Source: Parasponia andersonii (taxonomy: Eukaryota > Streptophyta > Magnoliopsida > Rosales > Cannabaceae). Taken from it: DNA of 64,000 nt. Below, piece by piece: positions 1 through 11,975 of this stretch (positions are counted from its first letter, which is position 1; each line of letters opens with the position of its first letter). The stretch lies in contig JXTB01000114.1 of NCBI GenBank assembly GCA_002914805.1, positions 229,849-293,848 on the forward strand. Reading direction: 5' to 3'. The notes under the pieces are model-generated. The model was not told the DNA's origin. It ran no database searches and saw only the letters and a list, made by a program, of their open reading frames with translations. The translations under genes were made by a program, and so were the position numbers.

Positions 1-153
1 TAGTTCTTCAATTTTGTAAATTAGTCCCTCTATCAAAATTCCTTTCAAATTAACCCACAATTTGAATTTTTAATTCAATTTATATATATATATTTTTCAA
101 AAGACTAAAATACCCTTCCAAAATTTAAGGAGTTTTATATATATATATATATA

Positions 154-396
154 GGTAGCCAATCCAATAGGTATTTTTTTTCTTTACCTATGGATAGGTA
201 TTTTTTTTTTAGCCGTTGGATCACAATTTAATGGTAATCCAATGGCTATAATAAAGTGCATGAAAAGACGTGCATCATTAATGCTATTTCTCTCTCTTAT
301 TTTTTACAATAAAAAAATATGCATGCTAAATTTTCATTGACCAAATTGATACCTATGCATAGGTAAAAAAAAAAAATACCTACTGGATTGGTGCCC
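154..396 (+). mobile_element. MITE A in a TA microsatellite (Micron-like family)
   Basis: 243 bp with inverted ends GGTAGCCAATCCAATAGG and (reverse) GGGCACCAATCCAGTAGG, each followed by TATTTTTT. Flanked on both sides by (TA)n. Internal marks: AGCCGTTGGATCAC and GACGTGCATCATTAATGC. The most complete copy in the window. Confidence 0.85.
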
Positions 397-411
397 ATAT
401 ATATATATATA

Positions 412-573
412 GGTTGCCAATCCAATAGGTATTTTTGTTTTACCTATGAGTAGGTATTTTTTTTTAGCCTCTTTCTTATTTTTTATAATAAAAAAATGTG
501 CATACTAAATTTTCATTGGCCAAATTGATACCTATACATAGGTTAAAAAAAAATACTTACTAGATTGGAATCC
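412..573 (+). mobile_element. MITE B, internally deleted copy
   Basis: 162 bp, same ends as A (GGTTGCCAATCCAATAGG), missing about 80 bp of the middle. Lies head-to-tail with A, sharing the short TA run at 397-411. Confidence 0.82.
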
Positions 574-1251
574 ATATATATATATTTATGCACGATCGAG
601 AATTTAAAAAAGACGAAGAAATTATTAGGACTTAAAAAGTCATTAAAAAAAATTGATGGCCTAGAAATGTGCATTATTTATATATAAGATAAAGTTAGTT
701 TTGCGTCGGATACATTTTTTTTAAGGCATAATTTAATATAACTTTTACTCGTTATTACTCCGATGAGACTACATAGACTGATCACGAACTACTAGTGCAT
801 ATTTTATCATAAAATTGAACCCCATTCAAATTGTCTAATCGGAAGGAGCTCCTTAATTCCTTCTCCAACAGGGGAACTTTAAACTCTCACTGATCAATGT
901 TGATAGATGACCTTTGAACCGCCCAGTTGCTTCAGTTAGTATTTTGAGAAAAGACAAAAATGGGCACGTGGTTTGTGTTGAAAAGCCGTAACAATTTTTG
1001 CATCACATTTAATTTTGACAACTGCAGCTACGTACCTTGGGTTTTACTGCCTTCGAAAGCAAAGTTTTAATAAAGAAAAATAATATATATTTCTGATGCA
1101 TTATATATATATATATGAAAAATTGGAGAAAGACACTTTGAAAGTACATTTTAGTAAAAAGCCTATTTTTAGATTTTTTTTTTTTTGTAATATAACTTTA
1201 AAGTTATAATTTGGTCAGTAGATATATGTAATATATGTCAAATATATATAT

Positions 1252-1391
1252 GGGCCAATTCAATAGGTTTTTTCATATAAATATTGTTTTATTTAATTAA
1301 AATTTATTTTACATGTAAAAAGAAAAATCATATTAAACAGCGAAAAAAAAATCTATAAATAAATAAAAGAAAATTTATTAGATTGGGAGAT
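1252..1391. mobile_element. Short relative of the TA-flanked MITE family
   Basis: Ends GGGCCAATTCAATAGG and (reverse) ATCTCCCAATCTAATAAA, with (TA)n on both sides. The interior differs from copies A-F. Confidence 0.45.
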
Positions 1392-1394
1392 ATC

Positions 1395-1464
1395 TATATA
1401 TATATATATATATATATTAATATTAATATATATATATATATTAATATTAATATATATATATATA
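1395..1464. repeat. TA-rich microsatellite block
   Basis: Interrupted (TA)n with TTAATATTAA spacers repeated twice. Confidence 0.85.
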
Positions 1465-2780
1465 GAAGATACTAGTTGTTTTAATTATAGACAAATTTGT
1501 GCCATGAGATGATGATAACATGATTTGCTAGACCTATTAATTAATAGCAATGCTACGATACATTTGTAGTGATTTTAACTATGATTAATTAATAATAAAC
1601 TAACATACTATGTAGTATTGAGGACTATATATTATCTTATAATATTAATTATAAATTAAGGGGCAGACATTGTAATACGATTTTTAGTTTATTGATTTAT
1701 CTGAGTTTCAAAGTCTTTACATTAAAGTCAAAAGGTTTTAGCAGTTTTTAAGTAGGTTTTACTTCACCTTTGTAAAAGGGCCTGGTTTATCTTGCAAGTT
1801 TAAATTTGTTCCATTTTTTCTTTCTTTGAAAAAGAGAGTTTTAACAGGCTTAAAAAACACCAGGATTTTAAGTAAATTATTTCAGAACTTGGACATTGGG
1901 ACCGGAGCATTTTGAAAAGCAACAAAAACTTATTTGTCATCCAGTTAAACTGAAAGTAAAGGTTATGTGTTATGTTGTTGTCTTACAAGATGCGATAGGG
2001 CCAAGGCTCGATTCATTTACATGACTTGTCATTTGGGAATATTGACAGATTCCTTTGTTTGTTTTTTTTAAGGGGATGGGAATATTGGGAGATTCGTTAC
2101 CCTTGATATTAAAAATTGTTAGCTTAATGGATTAACCACAATTACTAATAAATAAAATAAATTTTTCAAAAGAACAAAAAAAAAAAAAAAGATCGAGTTT
2201 GGACTCTCCAGTCTCCAACCGTATTTGTAAATTAATTAATTAGGGGCATCAATTCTAATTATCCTTAATAAACTATATATGTTAAGTTTTGAGCTCAAGC
2301 TCACTGATGATACGGATTACGGACTATGGAGTTAATGCATTACCCTTTTTTTTTTTTTGGGTAAGGAATGAAACCGTTACATACTCCTTGAAAAAAAAAA
2401 TACTTCCGAAAAAAAAATCCAACTAACTTCTAATAAAAAGAAATGCATCAAACAAAAAAATAATAGGCCCTTTACAATTAAATAGAAAAAAAAATCTGAT
2501 TCTATATATACATATAATATGTATTTATATTATTTAAGAATAGCAGATTCAATATTTGTTAATAGTAGGTTTGTGATTTTGGATGTGACTCCTATTGGCC
2601 ACGTTAATATGCACCTTAAGCAATAATTTAGAAAAAGAAAAGGGAAAAACAAAAACAGAAGAAGAAGAAGTAGAATCGTTAATTTAGACACCCCAAAAGT
2701 TTTTGATTTATTTTCGAAAATAAATGAGTTGGACATTAATTAATAAAAGTTGTAATGCAATATATATATATATATATATA

Positions 2781-3019
2781 GCACTAATTCAGTAGGTATT
2801 TTTTTTTTCACTTATGCATAAGTATCAATTTGGCCAATGAAAATTTAGCATGTACATTTTTTTATTGTAAAAAATAAGAGAGAAAAAAAGTATTAATAAT
2901 GTACGTCTTTTCATATATTTCATTATAGTCATAGGATCACCATTAGATGGTGATCCAACGGCTAAAAAAAAATACCTACCTATAAATAAAGAAAAAAAAT
3001 TCCTATTAGATTGACAACC
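2781..3019 (-). mobile_element. MITE C, inverted copy
   Basis: 239 bp, opposite orientation to A. Has GGATCACCATTAGATGG and CCAACGGCTAAAAAAAAATA in reverse order, flanked by (TA)n at 2759-2780 and 3020-3041. Confidence 0.85.
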
Positions 3020-3674
3020 ATATATATATATATATATATATAAGAGGTAGTACAAGAGTAGTTGTACACAAATATAATTCTTGTCTATTTATAGATCACC
3101 GTCGGTTAATAATATTGGAACTCTTATTAAATATTATTTTTTAATGATCATCTTCTAATCAAATTAAGCAAGCAACTTTGGTTGGTCAATTTTGGCGCAT
3201 ACAATGGCCTCAGGGTTTTCATGTGCAGCGAGAAAGCCAATGGAATCCCAATATTTATTATATGCATCTAATTCTTTCAATCTCGACCTTCAAGAATGGA
3301 ATAGAAAATGATTATGTGCTACTTAATCAGATCTTTTTGAGTACGATGATTTCATATATTTAATTAGTAAATAAGAATGACTTGCTCATTAATTATTTTA
3401 CTCTCTCTTGGACTGATATACTCTTATATAGCTAATATTACTATTCATATATATACCTAATGAAGAATAAATTATTGTATACTACTTAAAAAAAAAAAAA
3501 AAAAAACCTTTTAAGGAACAATACATTTTGTTTGACTTTACGAGTGTCATGTACTATAAGGATAATTTGCTATAATCATATAATTAACTTTACCAATCAA
3601 ATATAGACTATACAAAGTTAAATTGAGAAGTTGGATTCGTTTACTTTAGATAACAAGTTTGAATATATTTTTTA

Positions 3675-3995
3675 GGGATGATTGCAAAAACATATCCTGA
3701 GATTTGAGTATTCAGTAATTTAAATACAGAATTTTAGACTTTGTAAAATAATATTCTGAGATTAAAAATTTTTGAAAATTAATACCTGAATTGACTTTTT
3801 GAATAATTTTAACTGATTAAATATAATAATATTCTTAAAATTAAGATAAATAATATAGATTAATTTAGTTTTAATAGAAGATATTATTATTTTTTCATTC
3901 TTAAAATTAGTTAAAAAATCAGTCTATAGTATTAATTTTCAGAAAATTTTAATTTTAAGGTATTATTTTGCATAACCCAAATTTCAAGATTTAAT
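3675..3995. mobile_element. Truncated relative of the 18160 MITE
   Basis: Shares CTGAGATTTGAGTATTC, GAGATTAAAAATTT, AAATTGACTTTTTGAATA and the inverse blocks in the same order. The last 40-50 bp and the right target duplication are missing. Confidence 0.7.
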
Positions 3996-4975
3996 TAATG
4001 TATATGTAAATGAAAGAGAAGAAAAAATAAAAAGCTTAAATATTGAAAAGCGGTTAATTACAATAACTTAATTAATGTATATGTAAATGAAAAAAAAAAA
4101 CTGATTTACTGCTGGAATTATGATTGACTATTATTTTTTTTTTTTTTTGATAACTGGGACCTCAAAGTTGGAATGAATGTAATTACTAATTAAAAGCCAA
4201 GTTTGTGACCACTGAGTAACCAAGTTAAGGATATTAAGAATATAAGGTTAATGTTAGTACGATGGACTTGGAACTGTATTTATGGTTATCATAATTTAGG
4301 AGACCAAAAATCAGAAGCTATTGTACAAGGAACGTGGAAAACACAGGTATGCAAAAGCTGCCAAATGCTTAATTCGGGATCCCCAATTAATTCCTTGAGT
4401 AATAAGGGTCAACTTTGTAATTAAAAGGGCACGTGTGACTGATTACTACAGCTAACCGAAAAGCAATTAATTATTAATACATCTCAAAAAAAAAAAAAAA
4501 AGCAACTGATTTTATAATAATGCAGTGTGAAACCTCATTTTTCTAAGGACTTCCACAAATGGCAACTCATCAACTCTCAACCTGGTAATTAATTTATCGA
4601 TTATGCAGCAACATTAACCCTTGTCTGTCAAAATTGTTCAGCATGTCCTCTTTATTGTAAGAACTTAACAAGCATACACAATTAAATAGTTCCAACTTAT
4701 TGTTAAGATTAAAGGAAAAAGATTGTTACCCTGATTGAGATAGAAAAAAAAAAAAACTCAAATGTCAACCACTTAATATTAATAGACGTGGAATTTAATG
4801 ATATTAGACCATATTAAATTAGTCATAGTCATGAAACTTAATTTTCACTAATGAAAATTTATTATATATATATGCATTTTTTTCTTTTTTATATCCCAAG
4901 TTGTGATGAATTATGTAACTCGATAAAATTATACCAATAGATAGTTTAGATGATCTAGTATACCACCACCGAATA

Positions 4976-5205
4976 GGATGTAGAATGGTCTAGTGGTAAA
5001 AATTCGTATGTGTTAGGTTATGGTCACATATTCGAATACTATAGAATCTTTTTGAAAGTTCAAATACTAGTAATATTCGGTGGAACTAAAATGATGCGTT
5101 TCATCGTTTGACCTGATAAGATTTACTTAAAAAATCTTCAATGAACATTCTTATTAACAGAGTTAGAAACTCCTATGATAATACCTAGTGAGAGATACTA
5201 CTTTA
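4976..5205 (+). mobile_element. Possible tRNA-derived SINE
   Basis: TGGTCTAGTGG (A-box-like) at about 4986-4996, and ATTCGAATAC (B-box-like) some 35 bases further, spaced as in a tRNA-type polymerase III promoter. No intact tRNA cloverleaf. Borders are uncertain. Confidence 0.4.
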
Positions 5206-5656
5206 GTTGCTCCATTTCACTCATTTTTCCTCAACTCAAAAGAAACAAATAAATAAAGATTTAGTGTAAATAAATAAATAAAAATCCAATGTACTCTTTT
5301 CATATCATAAATCATAATACATCTTTATAAACAGTGTACATATCTTAATTTTTATTTAATTTTTAACTGATTGGAAAAAATTTCACTACTCACTCTAATT
5401 TGTTAACCAAGTGCGTAAAAGTACCGCTTTAATCAATTAGATTTTTTATTCACTAATTATTTGTACCTATCGTGTATGTATATCAATAGGATCAATAATA
5501 ATATTCTTTATGTATACAGTATATGCTATTATTTCATTTTGACCTGATTTTGATATATATATATATATGTATGCTTTGTATTCGGAATCACACCGTGCAT
5601 GGATCACAAAACCTCCCAACAAAGAACTTTACAAAACAAAGTAGCTAGCCAAAGCT

Positions 5657-5720
5657 ACTACAGAGACCGGAGAATACATAAAAGGATAACTACAGAGACC
5701 GGAGAATACATAAAAGGATA
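5657..5720. repeat. 32-bp perfect tandem duplication
   Basis: ACTACAGAGACCGGAGAATA... occurs at 5657-5688 and 5689-5720 without a mismatch. Confidence 0.97.
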
Positions 5721-5879
5721 TGCTGGAGAAAAATGAGGAGAATCCATAATGCAAATATATGTCCTTACAAACACGTGTGCAGTACACTCACCGATTATTG
5801 GTCCATTGATGTATTAACTCCAAATCAAATCAATCTTATTACCGTCTTTAAAGGACTATCAAATTCCAACCACGTAAAA

Positions 5880-5918
<39 letters not shown>

Positions 5919-6603
5919 CGTAGAATAATGATGGATATAGATTTAAAAAATCTTACTTAGAGGACAAAGATGGTAATCAAAGAAGTGGGTCCTTAATTGG
6001 CTGTGCTTGTACATCCTCCAGCTTCTAGATGGGGTCATAAAGGTTTGACTTCAATTTTCAATCAAATTATTCTTGGTGGAAAAAACCCAATTAATAAATC
6101 AATTGTGGGCAGTGAAAACAGATTGGAATTTTGGGTTCGGGATTTCCTTAACTTCCGTACAGTAAACTGACCGAAAATTTCATTTACAATAATAGTTTTC
6201 CAAACCTCTTCACTTAATATTTGTCAATGCTTTTACAGTATTAAAGTGATCTGGGAAATTGACCAAGACTAATCACCATAGACCTTAAAATTTTAATGAG
6301 CTTGTGGGTCTTTGCTTAAAAAAAAAAGTTTATGACAGCTTCTGAAAGTCAGATTTTTGTTGTATTTTTCTTATTATGGCTTTTGGGGTAAGTGGAACTG
6401 GTAAGGGGGTTAACTAGTTTGGCCTGGTCTCTTTCAGAATGTTCATCTTTTAGCTGTTTGACCACTATTGTCACAGTTCATGGACTATCACATCTTTTTC
6501 TGTAGCGTGCGGTCAGTTTGAAATGGAATCCAACAGGCTTTTAGGCTTTATTGACATAACTTGTTTGAAGGTAAAGGTAACTATTAGTGTGACATATATA
6601 TTA

Positions 6604-7123
6604 GGTAAATATTTGGGTCTATTACAAATATATCGTTCATGGTTTTTAGTCTACGTATGTTTTTTTTTAAATTTAGTCATACATTTTTAAAATTTACACT
6701 TTCCTTATAGGAACGTAAAATTTCAATTTCACTCCTGAAATATCTAATTTTAGGAATAAATATTAATTGACAAAAGTACACCTCTCCTCAGTGTTTTGAA
6801 ACATAAGCTGCTTTCAAATAACTTCAAGATTAATAGAATACTATCAAACAACGAAAAATGAAAAAAAAAAAAAAAAAAAAAAGCTTGAGTTTTCTATTAA
6901 TTTAGATTCTATTTAGAAATAATTTTTATTTTGAAACATTGAGGAGATGAGATATTTCATCAACTTTTTCCCAGTAAATATTAGACGCTTCAAGGGTAAA
7001 ACTTAAATTTTATGTTGCAATATTAGGGAATAAAGTGTAATTTTCAAGAAACATAGTTGAAGTTTTAAAAATAAAAAAAATACAGAGAATAATATTGGTA
7101 ATTACGCTTTTATAATAAATCTT
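6604..7123. mobile_element. Foldback element, about 520 bp
   Basis: Left arm (GGTAAATATTTGGGTC..., TTTACACTTTCC) is mirrored by the right arm. The inner CTCAGTGTTTTGAAAC and GTTTCAAAATAAA/CATTGAGGAG parts also pair, so the unit folds back over most of its length. No coding capacity. Confidence 0.6.
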
Positions 7124-7997
7124 AACCTTAGACCTCATAAGTCAAAAAGTAGGAGCTAAGAAGAAAAGCAAAAGGAGTAGGTGCCGTAAATATTGGGATG
7201 AATAATGCCGAGTTATATCAACTAATTTATCAAAATTTTCGCGCACGGATATAAGTTATTATTATTTAATTAGAATATTAAAATTTATCACAAATAAATT
7301 TAATACCATTAAATTATTATACGTGTTAAAAGTAAAAATTTGGCAAATAATATGAGATATTTAATATTATACTTTTGGGATTAACTCCGTCTTAAATGGT
7401 ACATCCTTATTAAATTGGAATGAATGACATTTGTTATCTCAAAATATTGTCTTATTTGTTATCTCATCCAATTAAATGCTGATAAATTGTTCTTAAATTG
7501 AGTTCTTTTTAATTATTTATCAGTAGTTATATTAATGGGATAACTTTTTTTGAACAATCAATTATTTCTCCTGAATTGAGACTGGTAGATGGGATAAAAA
7601 CTAATGAGTTCGGATATTAATAAACTCTATAAAAGAATTATTTATCGAAACAATTCTCTTATCGATTTTTTTTTTAAAAAGTGGGACTTAACTAATGACC
7701 ACTATTTACTACAAATTTAAAGAAAAATAACATACATACATTCTATCAAATTTGATATGAACCCCTAATTTCCCCAAACTTACATACACATCCCTCAAAC
7801 CTTAGACATTAACAAGTAAATCTACGTAAGGAGAATTAGTAATGTGGAAGGAGAAATTGGTATAAGAAGCGTCTCAGACCTATTCAACGATCAAATTTGC
7901 TATATCAATGTATCTCTCTTTAATTACTATGAGATAGGACTACATTAATTATGTAACTTTTGTTTTCCATGTGAAACTCTAAAATTACTTTCCAAGT

Positions 7998-8034
7998 CTA
8001 TTTTCTATTTTCTATTTTCTATTTTCTATTTTCT
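7998..8034. repeat. Heptamer repeat (TATTTTC)n
   Basis: About five copies of CTATTTT in a row. Confidence 0.95.
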
Positions 8035-8382
8035 AGTTAATTCGTGGGTCGATAAAGTTCTTCCATTCCAAAATTTGATAAACTTCGTTTAGAATTATGA
8101 CCTAAACACGCCATAAAGAAGGCCAAAGAGCCGTGAAGGAATTATATAAATGGGGAAAATAACTATTTTTTGTTAACTCATATCTCATGGTTCTTATATT
8201 AAATCCAACAACCGTTTGAAGCGTCAAAGGGAGATCCTACCAATAACAGGAAAGTATTTTTAATGAAAGCTCTAATTTATATATGTTTTCCCTTGCTGTT
8301 AACCCAAGACACCTACCTGTACTTGTCATCCATACAAAATATTCATCCCGATTTTCCATATATATAAATATATATATATATA

Positions 8383-8573
8383 GGTTGCCAATCCAATAGG
8401 TATTTTATTTTAACACATAGGTGGTATTTTTTTTTAGTCATATCACCATCTAATAGTGATCTAATGACTATAATAAAATGTATAAAAAGACGTGCATTAT
8501 TAATGCTCCTTCTCTCTTATTTTTTATAATAAAAAAATGTGCATACTAAATTTTCATTGGCCAAATTGATACT
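8383..8573 (+). mobile_element. MITE D, truncated copy
   Basis: Starts GGTTGCCAATCCAATAGG after (TA)n and ends at CCAAATTGATAC directly in (TA)n, so the last 35-40 bp are lost. Confidence 0.82.
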
Positions 8574-9830
8574 ATATATATATATATATATTAGATTTAA
8601 AAAAAGAGTTTGTTTGTGTACGTGCATGTGTGATTATCAAATATGGTGTGTAACGTTTAAAATAGATACACATCATTCATCAATATACATTACATATGAT
8701 TTTGCATAGAGCTGAGACAAAGATTGTTTTGTGACAAAATAAAACATTTCAGTCAAGCTTTTCATATATTTATTTGTTTCTTTAATTTCATATAATAATA
8801 ATAATAAATTTAAAAGTTGGGTAAGACCTTTCATAGAAGTTGCAAATGCAAATTTGGATTTGGAGGACTCGAAACGATGAAAAGAATTAGTTTTTACTTG
8901 ACTATCAAGCAGGATCGAGTGAGTGAACTAGCTATAGCTTAGCCAATATAAATTTGGAGTGCCTTACTTGTTTGTTGGGCAATAGCCAACATAGACCAAC
9001 ATATAAATCCTAAACTTGCCTTCTTTAGGCTGTAATTGAAAATGCTCTACCATTATTTGGTCATAAAAAGAATGGACTCCTTTATCAATGGAAAATAGGC
9101 CATTCAGCCCGAGTGTTATATTTATGTTCTTCATGTTTGGCTCCTTTACAAATGGTCCAAAATTTTAAAATCTCCATCCTCAAAAGTCAAAAGAAACATT
9201 ATGGCAAAATGCAAATACCCATGTTCTATTTTGATTAGTTATAAATTCCATGAATTAACTAAGTATAAAGAAATAAAGAATGTCTTGAAAATCGAAACCC
9301 CATTTTCCAAAAATTTATTAGTTTTTCTGCTAGAGCTTGGGCTCAAAATCATGAAGCAACCTTTGGTTAATGGATTTAGTATTCTGTTAACACAAAGTAG
9401 ATATCTACTATAGAAACGATTATTAATAAAAATTTAATATGAAGAAAAATGGGAATAAAAAGAAGATCACCCTTTTGTGATTTAAACTCTAATTCATTAT
9501 TAGGAAAAAAAAAAGAAACAAAAATTAAAATGGGGGTAAAAATTGACATTCCAGAAGGAACAACAAACTGCAAAATTCAGCCACTTTGTATGTGGAGAGA
9601 GTAGTACTTAAAAAGCATTGTGGAAGAAAGCAAACATTACACTACTACTAATTGTAACAAGTAACAACTTAACAAGCAAGGAACGTATTTCAGATTTTTA
9701 GGCCCTTGAAAGGAAAAATTGAAAAGGGCTCACATCAAAATTGAAAAGAAAAGAAAAGGGAAAAAAAGTAAAAAAGAAGAAGCAAGCACACAACTAGGCA
9801 ATCCATATGGTTCCAATTCCATTTCATTTA

Positions 9831-10661
9831 TTAATGTTGCCACAATAAAGCCTCAAAGGCAGAGGGAATGGCACACTCTGGCTCTGACATTGCCGCTATA
9901 TTGTCTATGTGATAATCCTCCCTAAAGCATCCATAATCTTCATCAAAGCTGTGATGATACCACGGGTGAGGATAGAGCCACCCAAATTGATCTACTGAGT
10001 CCACAAACACGAACTCGTTCCCCGACTCGGGCGACTCGTAACTCGTCCCCAGGCTCGGCAGCTCCACTATCTCGCTCAGCTCCTCTGGCGTTGACGACGA
10101 AGACGAAGAATTAGAAGACGACATGTCGTAGCTCGATGATAACGTGGCAGCCAAAGACGACGACTGCGACATTGATGATGACGATGACGAAGTAGAAGAA
10201 GATGGTTTATTGACAATAATCTCCATTGAGGCGGCTTTAGCCGCCGCAGCCTGAACATCTCGGGGCGAGTTGGACTCGGGTCGGGGCAAGGACTCGGCGA
10301 GTTCCGGGAAGTTGAGGATGGCCGAGTTGCCCTTGATGCTCAGAGCAGCCACGTCGTGCGCACGCGCCGCCATTTCTGGGGTGGAGAAAGTGCCGAGCCA
10401 GATCCGATTCTTCTTCCGGGGCTCCCGGATTTCGGATACCCATTTTCCCCAGGTCCTCATTCGGACCCCTCTGTAAACCGGGTGCTTACTGTCGCTGTTG
10501 TCACTATTTTCCCTGGGTCTCTTGATCCGTTTTTGATCCGGGTCGGGCGATTTCCTTTGAACCGAAGGAGAAGATTGGGAAGTATACGAGTTAACACTCG
10601 ATTCAGCCTGCTCCAAGTTTAGCGGGTCAGCCATTGCTGATGGTGACTCAGTTGGCAGCAT
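9831..10661 (-). CDS. AP2/ERF transcription factor, DREB type (A-4-like)
   Basis: Single-exon gene of 276 residues, ATG at 10661 and TAA at 9831. Residues 62-119 form one AP2/ERF DNA-binding domain with [23 protein letters not shown] and [14 protein letters not shown]. Val75 and Glu80 fall at the domain positions 14 and 19 that mark DREB proteins; the serine after WV and the ALSIKG segment fit subgroup A-4 (TINY/ERF034-043-like). A basic stretch at 42-50 (KRIKRPR) is a likely nuclear signal. Residues 154-190 are almost all serine, the C-terminal part is acidic, and the protein ends in an EALLWQH motif like the LW-type ends of A-4 members. The family binds DRE/CRT-type promoter elements in the nucleus and usually acts in stress or growth control. 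An in-frame ATG at codon 10 is an alternative start. The exact orthologue is not determined. Confidence 0.93.
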   Translation of the reverse strand: MLPTESPSAMADPLNLEQAESSVNSYTSQSSPSVQRKSPDPDQKRIKRPRENSDNSDSKHPVYRGVRMRTWGKWVSEIREPRKKNRIWLGTFSTPEMAARAHDVAALSIKGNSAILNFPELAESLPRPESNSPRDVQAAAAKAASMEIIVNKPSSSTSSSSSSMSQSSSLAATLSSSYDMSSSNSSSSSSTPEELSEIVELPSLGTSYESPESGNEFVFVDSVDQFGWLYPHPWYHHSFDEDYGCFREDYHIDNIAAMSEPECAIPSAFEALLWQH

Positions 10662-10698
10662 TTTCCTTCTTAAATTTCTCGCTTCCTCTGTTTATATG

Positions 10699-10741
<43 letters not shown>

Positions 10742-10975
10742 AGCGTCCAAACAAAATAAGAAGCTGGGTTTTTGTAATCTGATCAGTCGTAACCAGAAAA
10801 AAAAATATAATCCATAACTATACGTATATTATAAGATGTGTATGGCACTAATTGGCATAAGATAGTTTTCAGAGAAGGAAAACTGAACGTGAAAGGGAAA
10901 GGAAAAGGAAATGAGAATGGAGAGTGCGGAGAGTGAGGAGAGTGAGGGTTATAACTTATAAGTAGAGCAGGAAAG
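10662..10975 (-). promoter_or_regulatory. Probable core promoter and 5' leader of the ERF gene
   Basis: Reading on the minus strand, a TATA-like TTATAAGTTATAA lies near 10950-10963. A pyrimidine-rich stretch (CT, CCTTTTCCTTTCC) follows at about 10945-10870, as in plant Y-patch leaders. Transcription would then start near 10925 and give a leader of about 260 nt. A (TA)n run at about 10706-10738 lies inside that leader. The promoter call is inference from composition and position only. Confidence 0.4.
10706..10738. repeat. (TA)n microsatellite upstream of the ERF start codon
   Basis: Uninterrupted TA dinucleotide run about 45 bases upstream of the ERF ATG, probably within its transcribed leader. 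Length polymorphism is likely. Confidence 0.9.
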
Positions 10976-11369
10976 AGAGGAAAGGGTTCAAGAAAATATA
11001 TATGGGAAACGTGGGACTTCCGTGTAAGTGACCCCCACACGACTAGGGTAGCCTACTCTTTCCTACCTTTATAATACGACTTATATGACCCTTATAAAAA
11101 TATAAATTTTTATTCTTTTTTTCCCCCTAATTTCTATACATTAATATTTATTAAATGCATATGTTAATGCCTTTTTTTTTTGTTTGCCCTACCTTTGCCC
11201 GAATGGCTACTACTAGATCCAAGAGTACTATTGTTGGACTGNCTTTTTTTTTTTTATGCCTATTCGCAATTAATAATAACACAGTCCTGTTTCGATCTTT
11301 CACCGTACACTAATAAAAAAATGCGAGTGACGACGATAGAGTATATGTATACACTTATATATATACATA

Positions 11370-11601
11370 CGTGTTTGTTAATTTAATATGTATTTTTTTT
11401 AGTTATGTATAAATAATTTTTTTAATAGTTAGAATATCATTTAACGGTGATATACAACTATAATGAAATGTATAAAATAATATGTATTTTTAATTTTTAA
11501 TTTATTTTTATAATAGAAAAATATATATAATAAATTTTTATTGACCAAAATGATACTTATGTATGTATAAGTAAAATAAATATTTATTAAATTGGTACAC
11601 A
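11370..11601 (+). mobile_element. MITE E, diverged copy
   Basis: Same order of blocks as A (TAACGGTGATATACAACTATAA and ATTGACCAAAATGATAC parts) with many substitutions. Its right border meets a (TA)n run at 11602-11624. Confidence 0.65.
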
Positions 11602-11693
11602 TGTATATATATATATATATATATTTCTTTACTATGTCAATATAATAAATCTTCTTCTCCGATGGAAATAGGTTTAGATTTCTTTGTTCTTCC

Positions 11694-11975
11694 GGGAACT
11701 CGAATTTACTAGGGAAAAAATTATAAGGAAAATTTATGGAAAAAAAAAAGGAAAAATACTTTTTAAAAAATTTATAGAACTTTATTTTGACATTTTTTAT
11801 TTTATTTATTAATATGTCAATATTCTATATATTAAAAGATAACATTAAATCAAATTCATGTCTTTTTTAAAAACATTTCTATCATTTTTTGTAACAATTC
11901 AAACAAGAGAAAATAAAATCTCTTGGAATTTTTTTTTATTTCGTTTCTAAAATCTAAGTTCCAAAGGGAACCTAA
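11694..11975. repeat. Dispersed repeat, copy 1 (possible MITE)
   Basis: About 280 bp shared with 37782-38068: TTTATAGAACTTTATTTTGA, CATTTTTTATTTT, TATGTCAA, ATCAAATTCATGTC and AGTTCCAAAGGGAACC appear in the same order in both. Confidence 0.75.

Larger units (their letters stand above)
574..9830. other. Gene-free AT-rich region outside the listed repeats
   Basis: Apart from the MITEs, microsatellites and the SINE candidate listed, stretches 574-1251, 1465-2758, 3042-3674, 3996-4975, 5206-5656, 5721-6603, 7124-8382 and 8574-9830 show only short open frames of low complexity, poly(A)/poly(T) runs and (TA)n tracts (for example 5886-5914). No exon-like or RNA gene signal was recognised. Confidence 0.6.

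Noticed and set aside
2530-2736. 68-codon minus-strand frame with a hydrophobic run
   Set aside because: Low-complexity Leu/Phe stretch from a poly-purine tract; no gene context.
4976-5060. tRNA gene
   Set aside because: A- and B-box-like words are present but the arms do not form a tRNA cloverleaf; called a SINE candidate instead.
10270-10622. Plus-strand open frames opposite the ERF gene
   Set aside because: They are shadows of the G+C-richer ERF coding sequence; no domain or start context supports them.
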